64,000 nucleotides of DNA, from contig CM037595.1 of NCBI GenBank assembly GCA_021018995.1, positions 78,245,159 to 78,309,158 on the forward strand, read 5' to 3'. Under the pieces are notes generated by a model, which saw nothing but the letters and a program-made list of their open reading frames with translations, was not told where the DNA came from and searched no databases. This DNA is from Chloranthus sessilifolius. Lineage: Eukaryota > Streptophyta > Magnoliopsida > Chloranthales > Chloranthaceae. Shown here one piece after another: positions 46,389-58,115 of the stretch (position 1 is its first letter; the number at the start of each line of letters is the position of its first letter). The position numbers and the translations under genes were made by a program.

Positions 46389-47110
46389 TCTTTAATATAG
46401 TGGTTTATGCCCGTGACAACCCATAAACACATGCCACAGTATTGTCCAATTATGGGCATAGGTCCCTAGTCCGATTTTATTTCTGACATGGGCTTAAGCC
46501 CACACCCAAAAAGCTTTATGACATGTAGTTGCCCCAAGTTTTATTTCTAGCATGGGCTTAAGTATCCACCCAGAACATGTCATGACATATAGCACAAGGT
46601 CAAAACTTTTCTCTATCCGATGTGGGACTATCACAATCCCCCTGCCTTATAGAAGAGTCATCCTCGGCTCTAATACCATTTTCTGACAACTCAGACTCAC
46701 ATGCCATAATATTGTTCGGTTCTACATTTACGCCCCCTCTCCGATTTTGTCTCTGGCATGGGCTTAAGTCTCCACCCAAAACGCATCATCTGTGTATCAG
46801 AGTACACAACAGAAGATATTATCAGGTTTTGGGCTTAAGTTCCCCACCTAGAACTCGTCTCCCATGTATCAGAGTGCACAACAAAAGATAGTGTCTGACT
46901 CTAGGCTTAAGTCTCCTTCCCGATTTTGTTTATACTGTGGGCTTAAGTCCTCACCTAGAACAAGAAATTTGTGTATCAGAATGCACAACGAAAGATATTG
47001 TCCGATTATGGGCTTAAGTCACCTCCCTAATTTTACTTTTGGCATGGGCTTAAGTCCTCACCCAAAACGTGCCTCGACATGTAGCATCATAATCACAAGT
47101 GAAACTTCGA
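46389..47110 (+). repeat. Degenerate array built on TGGGCTTAAGTC units
   Basis: GGGCTTAAG recurs eight times (about 46489, 46554, 46757, 46829, 46904, 46939, 47009, 47045). It is joined to CACCCAGAAC-like phrases and to TGTATCAGAGTGCACAAC followed by AAAGATATTGTCC. Unit length is irregular (35-110 bases). The small ORFs here follow the repeat and show no family. Confidence 0.75.
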
Positions 47111-47275
47111 TTAATGTGGGTGCCCTCTTATCCACTACAGTCTAATCTTTACATACTTCAATCCTTTTTAAATAGATTGAGTTGATGCACTATTTTGATT
47201 CGACTTCATTCATCATATTAATATAAATTAGAAAATTTATGATCTTCTCATATTCCAAGCCTATCTAATTGATAA

Positions 47276-47283
47276 ACTCTCTC

Positions 47284-47349
<66 letters not shown>

Positions 47350-47350
47350 C
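47276..47350 (+). repeat. (CT)n then (TA)n microsatellite
   Basis: About 26 CT units with one interruption, followed by about 11 TA units. Confidence 0.95.
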
Positions 47351-47541
47351 ACTAGCGGACTATGTTCGTGCGATAAAGCTTTTTAATTGGAGAGTGAATT
47401 GCTACAATGTAAATTTCAAAAATATTTTTTGCATTTCATTTTAAATTGAGCAAACTACAATTTAAAACTATATGTATTAAATTTATTAAAGTAATCTTAT
47501 CAATTTTTTTTATATTTATGAAAGTACCCTTTTATCATAAG

Positions 47542-47610
47542 TGCATTAGTTCACGCACCTGATACCAACTCATAGAAGAGAGTTGCATTAGTTCACGCAC
47601 CTGATACCAA
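47542..47610 (+). repeat. Short tandem duplication, period 42
   Basis: GCATTAGTTCACGCACCTGA and the following TACCAA occur at 47543 and again at 47585. Confidence 0.85.
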
Positions 47611-48382
47611 ACTTGCACGCATAGAGGATTCACTACTGGCCCAGCATGCTGTTGGTTTAGTTTTTACCCCAACACATATTGGTTGGGTCGCTCGAGCAAG
47701 AACCAAACCCACTCCAGCGAAATAAGCACCCAACTAGAGTAATCTTTCGAGAAAAAGTCGCTCGAGTGACTTTGGTTCTCGCTCGAGCGACCTACGCACC
47801 ATTGTGAAGGATTTTTCTCGGGTTCTAGTCGCTCGAGCGACTTTGGTTGGCGCTCTAGTGACCGGTGACATTAAGTTGCATATCGACTCTGCTTTTTGGA
47901 TAGTTTCTCTTGGAATAGAAGTAGGATTTGGGACTTCTATAAAAGGGAAAAGTTTATGGACGAGAAGATGACTTTTGAGAGAGTTTTTAAGAGAGAAAAC
48001 TTGGGTGAATACTTTGGAGAGGCAAGGTATTAAAGAATTGCTTGGGAATTGAAGATCCGATTGAAGATGTTCTTGTGCCAGAATCGTCGCTGTATTTCGG
48101 CAAATCTCTTCTCTTATTTTTTTAAGAACAACGTCCTTGGTTTAACAAAGTATGTTGTTGAAGATCGTGTTTGATCTTGTTTGAGATTGCACTAGAGAGA
48201 AGAGAGTGTGTGCGTTGTAAACGTTCATAAATAGTGCGTATACTCCCATGGACGTAGCCCTCGATTGAGTGAACCACGTAAATCTTTTGTGTTGTGTGTG
48301 TAATTATTTTTACTCGCATCTTCTTAATTTTCCGCATTCATCATGATAAGGGAGTTCGGTAGAGTGGGTTGAATTCCTAACA

Positions 48383-48400
48383 AGCGATATCAGAGTCAGG
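48383..48400 (+). other. Copia primer-binding site, degenerate
   Basis: AGCGATATCAGAGTCAGG directly follows the 5' LTR. It corresponds to the usual TGGTATCAGAGC site with two changes. Confidence 0.6.
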
Positions 48401-48418
48401 TTCCAGGTTTACGCTATA

Positions 48419-49183
48419 ATGGCGATGAAGGGCTCGAATGCACGATTCGAGATGGAGAAGTTTTCATAGAAGAATAAATTTGCTTTGTAACAAGTCAAGG
48501 TCACAGATCTCCTTGTCCAACAAGGTATTGATGATACTCTACTTGGGAAGGAGATGGGAAAAAAAGCAAAGACGTCCGATGAAGAGTGGAACTCTATTGA
48601 TAAGAGAGCCATAAGCACTATTCAATTATGCTTGTCCGATGAAGTTCTGTATAACGTTCTTCACGAGAAAACGATCGTGGATCTGTGGATAAAGATGAAA
48701 TCTCTCTACATGAAAAAGTCATTATCCAAAAGACTCTTCATGAAGAAACAACTCTACACCATTCGTATGAAGGCTGATATGTGTATTCATGACCATTTAA
48801 ATTTATTTAATAAAATAGTTAGTGAACTATTGAGCATTGAGGTGAAACTTGAAGATGAAGATCTTACACTTCTCTTGCTTACCTCATTGCCACCATCTTA
48901 TGAGCATCTTATTACCACATTAATTTATGGTAAAAATACTATTACCGTCGAAGAAGTGACTGATGCACTTCTTTCCGACGAATTGAGAAAATAACCTGAA
49001 TATAACTCCGAAGGGATTAGTCTCTTAAGTGAAAGGGATCGAAACCATGATCGCAAAAAAGACAAGTCCAGAGGGGATAATAAATCAACGAAAAGAAACA
49101 ACAGGTCCAAGTATAAGGGTGACAGAAGGATATTATTTGTTACTTTTGTAAGCAATCTAAACATATTCGCAAATATTGTAAGC
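48419..49183 (+). pseudogene. gag: Copia gag
   Basis: ATG at 48419 (MAMKGSNARFEMEKFS), early stops at about 48467 and 48488, then an open stretch 48554-48994 with EWNSIDKRAISTIQLCLSDE and LFNKIVSELLSIEVKLEDED, typical of copia gag (UBN2-type). A zinc-knuckle remnant CYFCKQSKHIRKYC lies at about 49143-49182 in another frame. Capsid role in the family; broken here. Confidence 0.8.
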
Positions 49184-49188
49184 AGAGA

Positions 49189-50613
49189 TTGAATAAAGAT
49201 AAGAGTGATGTAGGGACTGGGACTTCACAACATGCCAGTGTTGCCAAGTCAGATTTCGGAAAAGACTTATTGTGTGTATTGTTAAGCTCCAGTCAATTTG
49301 ATGGTAGACAGATCCTAGATTCAGGGGCATCGTATCACATGTGTCTATACAGGGATTGGTTTGACCAGTATAAAGAAGCCAATGACAGGATGATAATGAT
49401 GGGGAATGACAGTGTATGTGAAGTAGTGGATATCGGTTCTATCAGAATCAAGATGTTTGATGACTGTGTTCACACTCTTACTGAGGTTAGGCATGTGCCT
49501 GATCTGAAGAAAAATCTGATCTCGTTGGAGGCATTAAATGAGATAGAATGTCGAGTAATCCTATAATCCAAAAAAGTAAAGGTCGTACGTGGTGCTATGA
49601 GCTTGATGAAAGGTAAAACTATGATGAATCTGTATACTTTAGTAGGAAACACAATCAACGGCAATGGTGTTGCGATTGTGAAAGATTTCAAGGATCTCTC
49701 TGATATTTGGCATAAGAAGCTTAGTCACACGAGTAAATGTGGACTGACAGAGCCCATAAAGAATAAGGTTGAAATTCTAACATTCAAACTTGTAAGCTAA
49801 GTTTCTGTGAAGCTTGCATCTTTGGGAAGCAGGAGAGTTTCTCCACAAGAAAGCATACTTCGAAGGGGTTGATTGATTACATACATTCAAATGTATAGGG
49901 ACCGGCTAAAGTCACTTCCGTGGGTGGAGCCAACTACTTTGTGTCATTCATAGATGACTACTCTAGGAAAGTTTGGGTGTATCCGATTAGAAACAAATCG
50001 AATGTATTTCAGAAATTCAGGTAGTGGTAGAGTATGGTTGAAAAGTAAGCAGACAGACAGGAAGGTAAAAATTCTCATATCAGATAATGATGGAGAATAC
50101 CTGTCATCAGAGTTCAAAGCTTACGATGAAGATCAGGGAATTGTTAGACACTTAACAGTTCCTGAAAATTTTCAATAAAATGGTGTGGCAGAGAGGATGA
50201 TAAAATACTATTAAAAAAAGCGTGGTGTATGTTGAATCATTCCGGCTTGAGTCATGGGTTCTGGGCAGAGGCAGTGAATACGACATGTTATTTGGTCAAT
50301 TGGTCGCCTTCAGCGACATTGAACTCAAAAGCTGCAGATGAGGTTTGGTATGGAAGACACGAGAATTACTCACTTGAGGGTGTTTGGCTGTGCAACATAT
50401 GCATTACTTCAGGAAAGTGAACGATCTAAGTTGGATCCAAAATCCAAAAAGTGTGTCTTGATTGGCTATGGCGAAGGAGTCAAGAGTTATCATTTGTGGG
50501 ATACACAATCTCACAAAGTGATAGTTGAAAGAGATGTTATTTTCAACAAAGATGAGTTTTCGATGAAAAAGACCCAAGAGAAACCTCAGTCATCTGATAA
50601 ACCTCAGGTATAA
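49189..50613 (+). pseudogene. Copia protease and integrase
   Basis: The protease active site DSGASYHM (Asp codon 49318) lies in an open stretch 49189-49566. The integrase zinc-binding region DIWHKKLSHTSKCGL follows at about 49707, then the core with FVSFIDDYSRKVWV (about 49940) and ILISDNDGEYLSSEF (about 50069). After frame changes come GFWAEAVNTTCYLVN at 50248 and HLRVFGCATYALL at about 50366. Stops near 49563, 49797 and 50176 interrupt it. The core around 50010-50045 is shortened or out of frame. Confidence 0.8.
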
Positions 50614-50749
50614 GTTGATGTTGAAAGGCATGAGCAAGATGAGAAAGATAATAAAGACTCTGAGACTCTGAGATAGAGTTTGATGACATAATTTCTCAAG
50701 ATTTGCAGCCTCAGGTACCGATTTAGGTTCATATTACCTTGAGAAGGTC

Positions 50750-52334
50750 AGAAAGGACGAAGAAGCGCCCTGAAAAGTTTAAGGATATGATTCCTTTAAC
50801 ACTTCAACTGATCACAGAGAATGGAGAACCAAACATAATTCGAGAAGCTCGGGTGGATACAGATACAGTAAAGTGACAGTTAGCTATAAAAGAAAAATGA
50901 CAGTCACTTTTGAAGAATGAGACTTGAGACCTCATAGAACTTCCTAAAGGGTAAAGAGTCATCGATTGTAAATGGGTCTTTCGAAAGAAAGAAGGTGATA
51001 AGAGTGAAAATCCGAAGTTCAAAGCAAGGCTAGTTGCAAGGGGGTTTTCTCAGAAAGAGAGAATTGATTACAATGAGATATTTTCTCCGGTTGCAAAACA
51101 TACTTCAATTCGCACGTTGTTGGTCATCGTTGCTCGGAAAGATCTCAAACTAGAGCAGATGGACGTGAAAATAACTTTCTTCCATGGAGATATTTAGGAA
51201 GATATTTATATGAGACAACCAAAAAGATTTAAAGCAGAGAGGGTCAAAATCACTCGTTTGCAGATTGAAGAAATCCTTATGCGGTCTCAAGCAGGCACCC
51301 AGGCAGTGATATAGGAAGTTTGATTCATATATGTTGAGCATAGGATATCACAGGGGACATTGTATCTACTAGAAATAGTATGGTAAAGGAAAGAGAATCT
51401 TTCTAATTCTCTATGTAGATGATATGTTGATAGCAGCAAGAAGTAAAGTTGAAATCAATAAGCTGAAGCAATCATTGAGCGAGAGGTTTGAGATGAAAAA
51501 TCATGATTCCGTAAAGAAGATCCTAGGTATGGAAATCACGAGGAATCGTGAGAAGAAGAGGCTTTGACTAACTCAAAAGACTTTTATCTAAAAGCTCCTT
51601 GAGAGGTATAATATGAGTGATGCAAAGCCTGTATCAACTCCTCTTGTAGAACATTTTAAGATCACAAAGAAGATGAGTCCGTTCACACAAGCAGAAAGGG
51701 AACACATGAAAAATATTTTGTATGCAAATATTGTTGGGAGTTTGATGTATGCTGTGGTGAGTACACGTTCAGATTTAACACAGGCCTTGAGTCTGATTTG
51801 CAAGTATATGTCTAATCCGAGAAGGGAACATTGACTTACAATGAAATGGATATTGAGATATCTGAAAGGTACAACTGAACATGGGTTGATGTTTGAAGGT
51901 GGAGATGCATGCGAATTAGATCTCTACGATTATGTCGATTCCAACTATGCTAGTGAACTTGATAAGAGAAGGTCAACCACGAGATACGTGTTCATCTTGG
52001 CAGGTGGAGCAATTAGTTGGAAGTCTATGCTCCAAGGGATAGCTGTGTTGTCAACTACAGAAGCCGAGTATATAATGGCTACAAAAACAGCTAAGGAAGC
52101 CTTATGTCTTAATCAGTGAATTTGGTGAAGTTGATGAGAGTACTGAAATCTTCCGCGATAATGAGTATCATTCACCTAACAAAGAATCACGTCTTTCATG
52201 TTAGAACGAAACTTATAGATGTTCAATATCACTTTATCAGAGATGTGATAGAAGATGGAGAAATATCGATTGAGAAGATTGATACAAAAGAGAACACATC
52301 GGACATGTTGACCAATCCAATTATACAGAATTAA
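50750..52334 (+). pseudogene. pol: Copia reverse transcriptase and RNase H
   Basis: RT starts near 50930 (RVIDCKWVFRKKEGDKSE, KARLVARGFSQKERIDY) and keeps the catalytic YVDDM at 51412-51426, in a region with several stops and frame changes (51190-51410). ILRYLKGTTEHGL (about 51850), YVDSNYASELDKRRST and STTEAEYIMATKTAKEA are the RNase H signature; the domain ends near 52334. Confidence 0.85.
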
Positions 52335-53184
52335 TTTAGGCATTGCCTAAACTTGATTAACACTTGTCGAAGATGTTGATGCATGTTGGGGCGGTGACGT
52401 GGTTGGGAATAAAACCTAGGTGGATATTGTTGGTTTAGTTTTTACCCCAACACGTATTGGTTGGGTCGCTCGAGCAGGAACCAAATCTGCTCAAGCGAAA
52501 TGAGCACCCAACTAGAGCAATCTTTTGGGAAAAAGTCGCTCGAGCGACTTTGGTTCTCGCACGAGCGACTTTGATTATCGCTCAAGCGACTTGCGCACCA
52601 TTGTGAAGGGTTTTTTTCGGGTTCTAGTCGCTTGAGCGATTTTGGTTATTGCTTGAGCGACCGGTAACGTTAAGTTACGTGTCGACTCCGATATTTGGAC
52701 AGTTTCTCTTAGAATAGAAGTAGGATTTGAGACTTCTATAAAAGGGGAAAGTTTATGGACGAGAAGAGGACTTTTGAGAGAGAGTTTTCAAGAGAGAAAA
52801 CTTAGGTGAATACTTTAGAGAGGTAAGGTATTGAAGAATTACTTGGGGATTAAAGATCCAATTGAAGCCATTCTTGTGTCGGAATCGTCACTATATTTTG
52901 GCAGATCTCTTCTCTGATTTTTTGAAGGATAACGTCATTGGTTTAACAACGGGTTTGTTGTTGAAGATCCTGTTTAATCTTGTTTGAGAGTGCACTAGAG
53001 AGAAGAAAGTGTGTATTGCAAACGTTCATAAATAGTGCGTATACTCCCGTGGACATAGCCCTCGATTGGGTGAATCACGTAAATATTTTGTATTGTGTGT
53101 GATTGCTTTTGCTTACATCTTTTTAATTTTTCGCATTCATCACAATAAGGGAGTTCGGTAGTGGGTTGAATTCCTAACACACGC

Positions 53185-53300
53185 TGGGAGGGGACCTGCA
53201 CAAAGGGCAAGAGCAGGCGTGTGGACTACAATCTACGACCTGTGCTTTCACAAGGGAAGAGTATACCAGTTGAGCTATTGCTCAACCGGTGCACAGATAT
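53185..53300 (-). mobile_element. tRNA-like (SINE-type) sequence, degenerate
   Basis: On the minus strand TAGCTCAACTGGTAT resembles a pol III A box, and GTAGATTGTAGTCC about 40 bases on resembles a decayed B box. No cloverleaf with intact B box. Directly right of the copia insertion. Confidence 0.35.
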
Positions 53301-53789
53301 TGTTGAACACCAGATAAGTGTTGAGTGCTTACATAGATCAATGAATTAATTAACACTTATTATGTTAAAAAAAATCTCTTTTGTTAAATATTCTGCTTCT
53401 CAATAGATCTATTATATCTATTTTGACACAAATAACCAAAATAGATCTATTATGCCTCTATATTTCATTCTGAACAGATAAACAAAATGCAACTCAAGCT
53501 TAAGCAAAATGCATGTGCTTAGAACCTATAAGATGATGATAATACGACTTAAAGCGGTAAATCGTAAGCAAAATGCATAAGCTTAAAGCTGGTTCAGCTG
53601 GTTTGAACACCCTTAAATTGGATAAAGGTTGTGTGACATTACTGACATGAAAAATATTAATACTATAGTTTTAAACAATTATATCTATATTCCATTCTAA
53701 ATAAAAAGCATAAACGATGAATCTAGATGCTGGAAAACGGATGAGAAGGAGGTGGTATCAATAATTGCATAATAGTATTCAAAACTCTT
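53301..53789 (+). other. AT-rich spacer before the LINE
   Basis: No coding region. Repeats the phrase AAGCAAAATGCAT (about 53502 and 53569). The LINE sequence becomes recognisable from about 53790. Confidence 0.5.
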
Positions 53790-54279
53790 TACTTTGGAGA
53801 TACCAGACATAATGGAGAACGTGCTGGAGTGCGTGTCTAGCACAATTACACTTGATCAGAACAATGCCCTTGCCGCAGATTTTATATCTGCGGAGGTCCA
53901 TCGAGTTGAAGGCCCCGTCCCAACTCTTTTCTTTCAACATTTCTAGCATGTTACAGGTGACTCGGAAACATCTACTGTTCTTTCATATTTAAATGGGGAT
54001 GCAAATCTTGGGGATTTAAACAAAACCTTCATGGTCTTGATTCCAAAGTCAAAAAGCCAAAAACACCTCCGATTTTCAGCTTATTAGTTTATGCAATGTA
54101 ATTTTTGAAATCATAGCCACATATCTTGGCAATCGGTCTAAAATTCTCCTACCTTCAATCGTCTCAGACAACGAAAGCTCTTTTATGCCGCGTAGATCTA
54201 TCATTGCTAATGTCCTTGTGGGATTTGAAATTGCACATTATTTTAAAAGTAAAAAGAGGAGAAAAATAGATATGTTTTA

Positions 54280-54427
54280 GAGTACCTTTATTTCTACCCA
54301 TATATTATTTTCATCCACCCACATAAGATTATTATTGTCTCATCTTATTTCTATCAACATATTCTTTCCATCCACCCACTTATGAGGATGAATAGAAAGA
54401 ATCTGTGAATAAAAATAAAGGTACTCT
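54280..54427. mobile_element. MITE inserted in the LINE RT
   Basis: GAGTACCTTTATTT at the left end is mirrored by AATAAAGGTACTC at the right. Flanks ATGTTTTA (54272-54279) and ATGCTTTA (54428-54435) form an 8-bp duplication with one mismatch. The duplicated bases fall in the LINE coding block just before LDMSKAYD, so the insertion site is confirmed by the host protein. 148 bases, with a repeated CATCCACCCAC inside. Confidence 0.8.
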
Positions 54428-55779
54428 ATGCTTTAAAGCTTGATATGAGCAAAGCCTATGATAAAGTATAAGGATTTTCTAAGAAATGAACTCATCAAAA
54501 TGAGTTTTTGTAATCGTTTTGTTGAACTTATTATGGGTTGTGTGCTCTCAGTTTCCTTTTCTATTCTTATTAATGGAAGAGAAAAGAGCTTCATCAAACC
54601 TAGCAGAGGCATGACATTAAGCGAGGACGTTCTTTCTTCTCTCTTGAAATAGGTGGAAATTGAAGGAAGAATATTAAGAATCAAAATTTGTCAAGAGAGA
54701 GGCCCCACCATCTCACAAGTGTCTTTTGGGGGACGACAGCCTTATTTTACACAGGCTACCACTACAGAAATTGGGGAAATCAATCACTCTAAGTTGTATG
54801 AAGCGGTATTTGGGTAAAAAGTGAAAGTTCAGAAATCGGCGATTTCACATTTTGAGCATCCATCTCAACCGAAAGATATTTGGGGCTCCCATCGACCATT
54901 GAAAAATCAAAATCACAAATTTTTTAACTCGATAAAGGACCGGGATGGAAGGAAAAGCTACTTTCTAATGCGGGCAAAGAGATTCTAATCAAGGCTGCTG
55001 ACACAACAATTCCAATTTTTGCCATATGAGTTATTTTTGGTTCCCTAGAGCTTTCCTTCATGAGATATCAATGATGCTGGGAAGATTTTAGTGGGGCAAT
55101 CATAAAAAGGACAAAGGCTTACATTGGATGGCGTGAGATAAACTCGTGAAAGCTAAAGAGAAGGGTGGAATTGGATTCAAAGATCTTGAAACTTTCAACA
55201 CAACCATGAACCTTGTTAGCTAAACTAAGGATGGAAACTCATGCAAGATCTGAATTCACTAGCTTCTTCCGTACTAAAAGCAAAATACTTTCCAGATCGA
55301 ACTTAATTTCGACAGTGCAAAATTGGGAGCGCAAGCATCATACACGTGGAGAAGTATTTTAAAAAGGCGACATATGGAGAGTAGATAATTCAAATATGAA
55401 GGAGTTAGATGGATCCCCAAACCACCCACTTTCAAAGAGAGAACCACAAATCAAAATGGATACCAAGCGCACGTCGCGGACCTCTTAAAGCAAAACTCTA
55501 AAAGCTGGAATATGAGCATATCTTATGGAAAAGTTATTTGTAAAAGATGAAGCAGAGGCTATTCTAAGCATTCCACTTTCACTGTCAAACCATGAAGGTC
55601 TAATAGCAATGGCAAAATCAAGGTTTTTCTGTAGAAGAAAAAGCTTCATGACCGAATAATTGGAGCTGTGGTATCATTCTGTGGGCAGTAGGTGGATGAA
55701 AGCGTGATTCATGCCTACTTCATTGTCAATGGGCTGCACGCTGCAGGTTTGCTAGTCCAATGGCTATCCAAACCCACCT

Positions 55780-55960
55780 GCTTCATGTGCATTCTTTTAT
55801 TTTTATTTTTATTATTTATTTTTTGAAAGGATGTGCATTCTTTTATTTTCATTATTTATTATTTATTTTTTGAAAGGATGTGAATTCTTTTATTTTTATT
55901 TTTATTTTTATTTTTGATTTTTTTAAAGGATGTGCAATTGTGCATTCTTTTATTAATTAG
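55780..55960 (+). repeat. ATTTT-rich imperfect tandem repeat
   Basis: Three imperfect copies of a unit made of TTTATTTT runs plus GAAAGGATGTGCATTCTTT. It interrupts the LINE reading frame. Confidence 0.75.
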
Positions 55961-56316
55961 GCAGAGAAGTTTTTAATTCCTAATGGAGGGGGCAAACCTA
56001 AGTTAATTTCTGAATGGATTTGGAATGAAAGAAACAATTTTATATATGAGAGCAAACGGGTCTATCCAGTCAAGAGAGCATCCTTTGCAAGCAACTACGC
56101 TTCTGAAGCTAAGATGGGCCTTAATTCGGAAAATTGTTCTACGTGGGTTCAAAACCTTGGTCTGGCTGATAAGTGTTTCTTCTAGTAAGTATTATTAGAA
56201 TTTTAGTGAATGAAACTGTTTTTTCTTCTCTTCAAAAAACAGTAATGAGATAAGTGTTCAATAGACAGTTTAGCCTAAATTCTTACCCATTCTTTTGATG
56301 AAAATGCCTATAATAC

Positions 56317-56690
56317 TTACTAGCACATCACTTTATGTTACAGCCACTAACTTAAACAAAAGAAAATTTCATTAGTTGTTTTCAATTAGAAGATAAAGAT
56401 AATTTTTCGTCTGAATCTTCCACACAAATGATCTTGAGGTGTGACATACATCGCAAAAAGTGAGCATGATCAAAGTGTGCCATCAAATATGATTCACATT
56501 CACTTTTTGAGATGTGTGCCACATGAAATCAATATCTAACTGTCTGATCGTATGATTCATGATTTCAATATCTATTGTGTAGAAGATTGAGACGAAAAAC
56601 AATCTCGAACAGTCAACGGATCGTTCTTTTGTTTAAGTGAAATGGCCATAACATAAAGTGGTCTGATAGTATAGCAGCCATAATAATAGG
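56317..56690. mobile_element. TIR element with long inverted repeats
   Basis: CACTTTATGTTACAGCC (about 56329) and its inverted partner GGCCATAACATAAAGTG (about 56644), with further pairing through ACTTAAACAAAAGAA. An inner pair is TTTTTCGTCTGAATCTTCC/GAAGATTGAGACGAAAAA. Arms exceed 35 bases and together cover much of the element. Internal phrases match the 2-kb element at 43936-45999. Target duplication not identified. Confidence 0.65.
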
Positions 56691-57047
56691 ACGTCCATGT
56701 TTCAACCCTTAAATGTTTGATACATTCACACTATGACCGGACCTAGACCTAACCCTAAACCAAAAAGGTAAGGTCTGGGTCTCAATTCTGGACCTGAATC
56801 CTTTATGGATTGGGTATAGTGAATCCCCACCTAAGCCCGAACCATGACCACTCTTACGTAATTAGGTCCATTTTTATAATGACCAAAACATCCTTATGAT
56901 TTAAAAAAACCGCAGTAAATTGAGTTACTACTTGATGACAAATATATAGTTACTTAAAATTTACTAGAGGTAAGTAAGGTATCTCAAAATCTATAAAATC
57001 TCTATGGTAGTTTATTCTATCAGGAGCTACAGGAGTGAGGTCGACAG

Positions 57048-57362
57048 TATTTGTCAGCTCTTTTGGGAGAGTAGATAAGAGCAGCAACTGCTCTTTGTTA
57101 TTGCAAAGAAATATGGGGAGAGAGAAGGCTTGGCAGAAGATAAAAGAGCAGCTACTCTTTGAAATAGGACACACATCCCTCTTTAAAATAGTATGATTTT
57201 TCATGCTCTTTTAAATAAGGATATTTTTCATGTTTCAAAGAGCAGCTTTTCCTTTTTTCTTCCCCCAATTCCTCTCTTCCCATATTCATTTGCACCAACA
57301 AAGAGCAGCAGCAGCAGCAGCTCTTTTCTACCCTTCAAAAGAGCAATGCCAAACACAACTCA
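57048..57362. repeat. Near-complete foldback, arms about 150 bases
   Basis: The left arm (57048-57190) and right arm (57208-57362) are reverse complements over most of their length: AAAGAGCAGC, CTCTCTCCCCATAT/CCTCTCTTCCCATAT-type blocks and TTTCAAAGAG appear on both sides of a loop of about 18 bases. A (GCA)n run lies in the right arm. The two ORFs here (57204-56950 minus, 57193-57447 plus) look alike only because the arms are complementary. A MITE, or a hairpin transcript source. Confidence 0.75.
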
Positions 57363-57629
57363 AGTAACCAGAACATCAGAGCATTACAAGCTTCTCTTCC
57401 CCGTGCCACCTACTAGTATGCATAAGATCATATTGACGTGCAAATAAAATAATTCAAACGCATTTCGACAGCATATTTGAAGAACCAGTGTTGGGAAAGA
57501 AAGAAATCAATGAAATCTTTTCTTCAGCATATCCACTCTTTTACTGTCCAAATACTGTCCAAATCAAGCAATTGGCTGCAGCATCATATGATCATTGACG
57601 TATAGTAACTCATTAATTGGCTAGAAGCC

Positions 57630-57755
57630 ATTGCTTGGTGCGATGGTAAAAGCCTTGAGTTTTCAAGCATGTAAACACGGGTTCAATTCCCGAGAGCAGC
57701 AACTTTATATATAAAATGGCAAACCTTAATTTTTTGTAAAAAAAAATAAAATATA
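57630..57755 (+). mobile_element. SINE with tRNA-like pol III boxes
   Basis: A-box-like TGGTGCGATGGTAA (57636-57649) and B-box-like GGGTTCAATTCCC (57679-57691), followed by TTTATATATAAAA and a poly(A)-like tail ending near 57755. This organisation resembles the plant Au-type SINE. No target duplication seen. Confidence 0.65.
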
Positions 57756-57857
57756 ACGAGCTCCTGCGTCAATAGACACGATAATAATTCTTTTGGAACT
57801 AGGAATTGCTTGAAAAATAAACCCTTTTCAGTAAAAACCAAAGATATCATGCATAGC

Positions 57858-58115
57858 GGTTGTCAACTGGTCTGGTCAGCCCCTTACCCTATCCACTTAA
57901 TAAACTTGACCCATTCAAGTTTGATATAAGGTCGGGTTGCACAAAGTTTTTGCCCAACCCAACCTTCTGTTTTAGATGTAATGTAAAGGGTTTAAGGGGA
58001 GGGTCTTAAGGGATATTGAACGATAAGTATAAATACCCTTGACCTGCTGGGTCGGGTCATGCGAAAAGAGTCGGGCAGCCAAAATTTTGACCTCGTCTAT
58101 CCCGACCAGTTGACA
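57858..58115. mobile_element. MITE-like element with GTCAACTGGTC ends
   Basis: GTTGTCAACTGGTCTGG at the left and CCCGACCAGTTGACAGCC at the right form inverted ends about 255 bases apart. Inside are GGGTCGGGT/ACCCGACC-type phrases. A similar end-like phrase is at 40405. Target duplication not identified. Confidence 0.55.

Larger units (their letters stand above)
47650..53179 (+). mobile_element. Ty1/copia element (Tork/TNT1-like), degenerate
   Basis: Both LTRs are present: 47650-48382 (733 bases) and 52428-53179 (752 bases), with TGTTGG...CTAACA ends. Flanks are CATGC (47645-47649) and CACGC (53180-53184), a 5-bp duplication with one mismatch. Each LTR has GTCGCTCGAGCGAC palindromes, then TATAAAAG (47938-47945; 52737-52744). 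Domain order gag, protease, integrase, RT, RNase H is the copia order. Gag and pol resemble TNT1-94-type proteins. Stops and frameshifts disable it. Confidence 0.9.
53790..56190 (+). pseudogene. L1-type LINE ORF2 fragment (RT to C-terminus)
   Basis: RT blocks: NKTFMVLIPK (about 54020), then CNVIF-like and NRLKILLPS-like segments in shifted frames, LKLDMSKAYDKV at 54436-54470 and GLPSTIEKSKSQIF at about 54883. The post-RT region (KLLSNAGKEILIKAA at about 54955, IGFKDLETFNTT) runs through EAILSIPLSLSNHE (about 55555). The end is an open stretch with ISEWIWNERNNF (about 56010) and a stop at 56185. Many stops and frameshifts; 5' truncated. Split by a MITE (54280-54427) and an AT microsatellite block (55780-55960). 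Confidence 0.8.

Noticed and set aside
56950-57447. Two similar ORFs on opposite strands
   Set aside because: Their similarity comes from the foldback arms being complementary; no domain is recognisable.
57630-57700. Possible tRNA gene
   Set aside because: A- and B-box-like sequences are present, but there is no complete cloverleaf and a poly(A)-like tail follows, so a SINE fits better.
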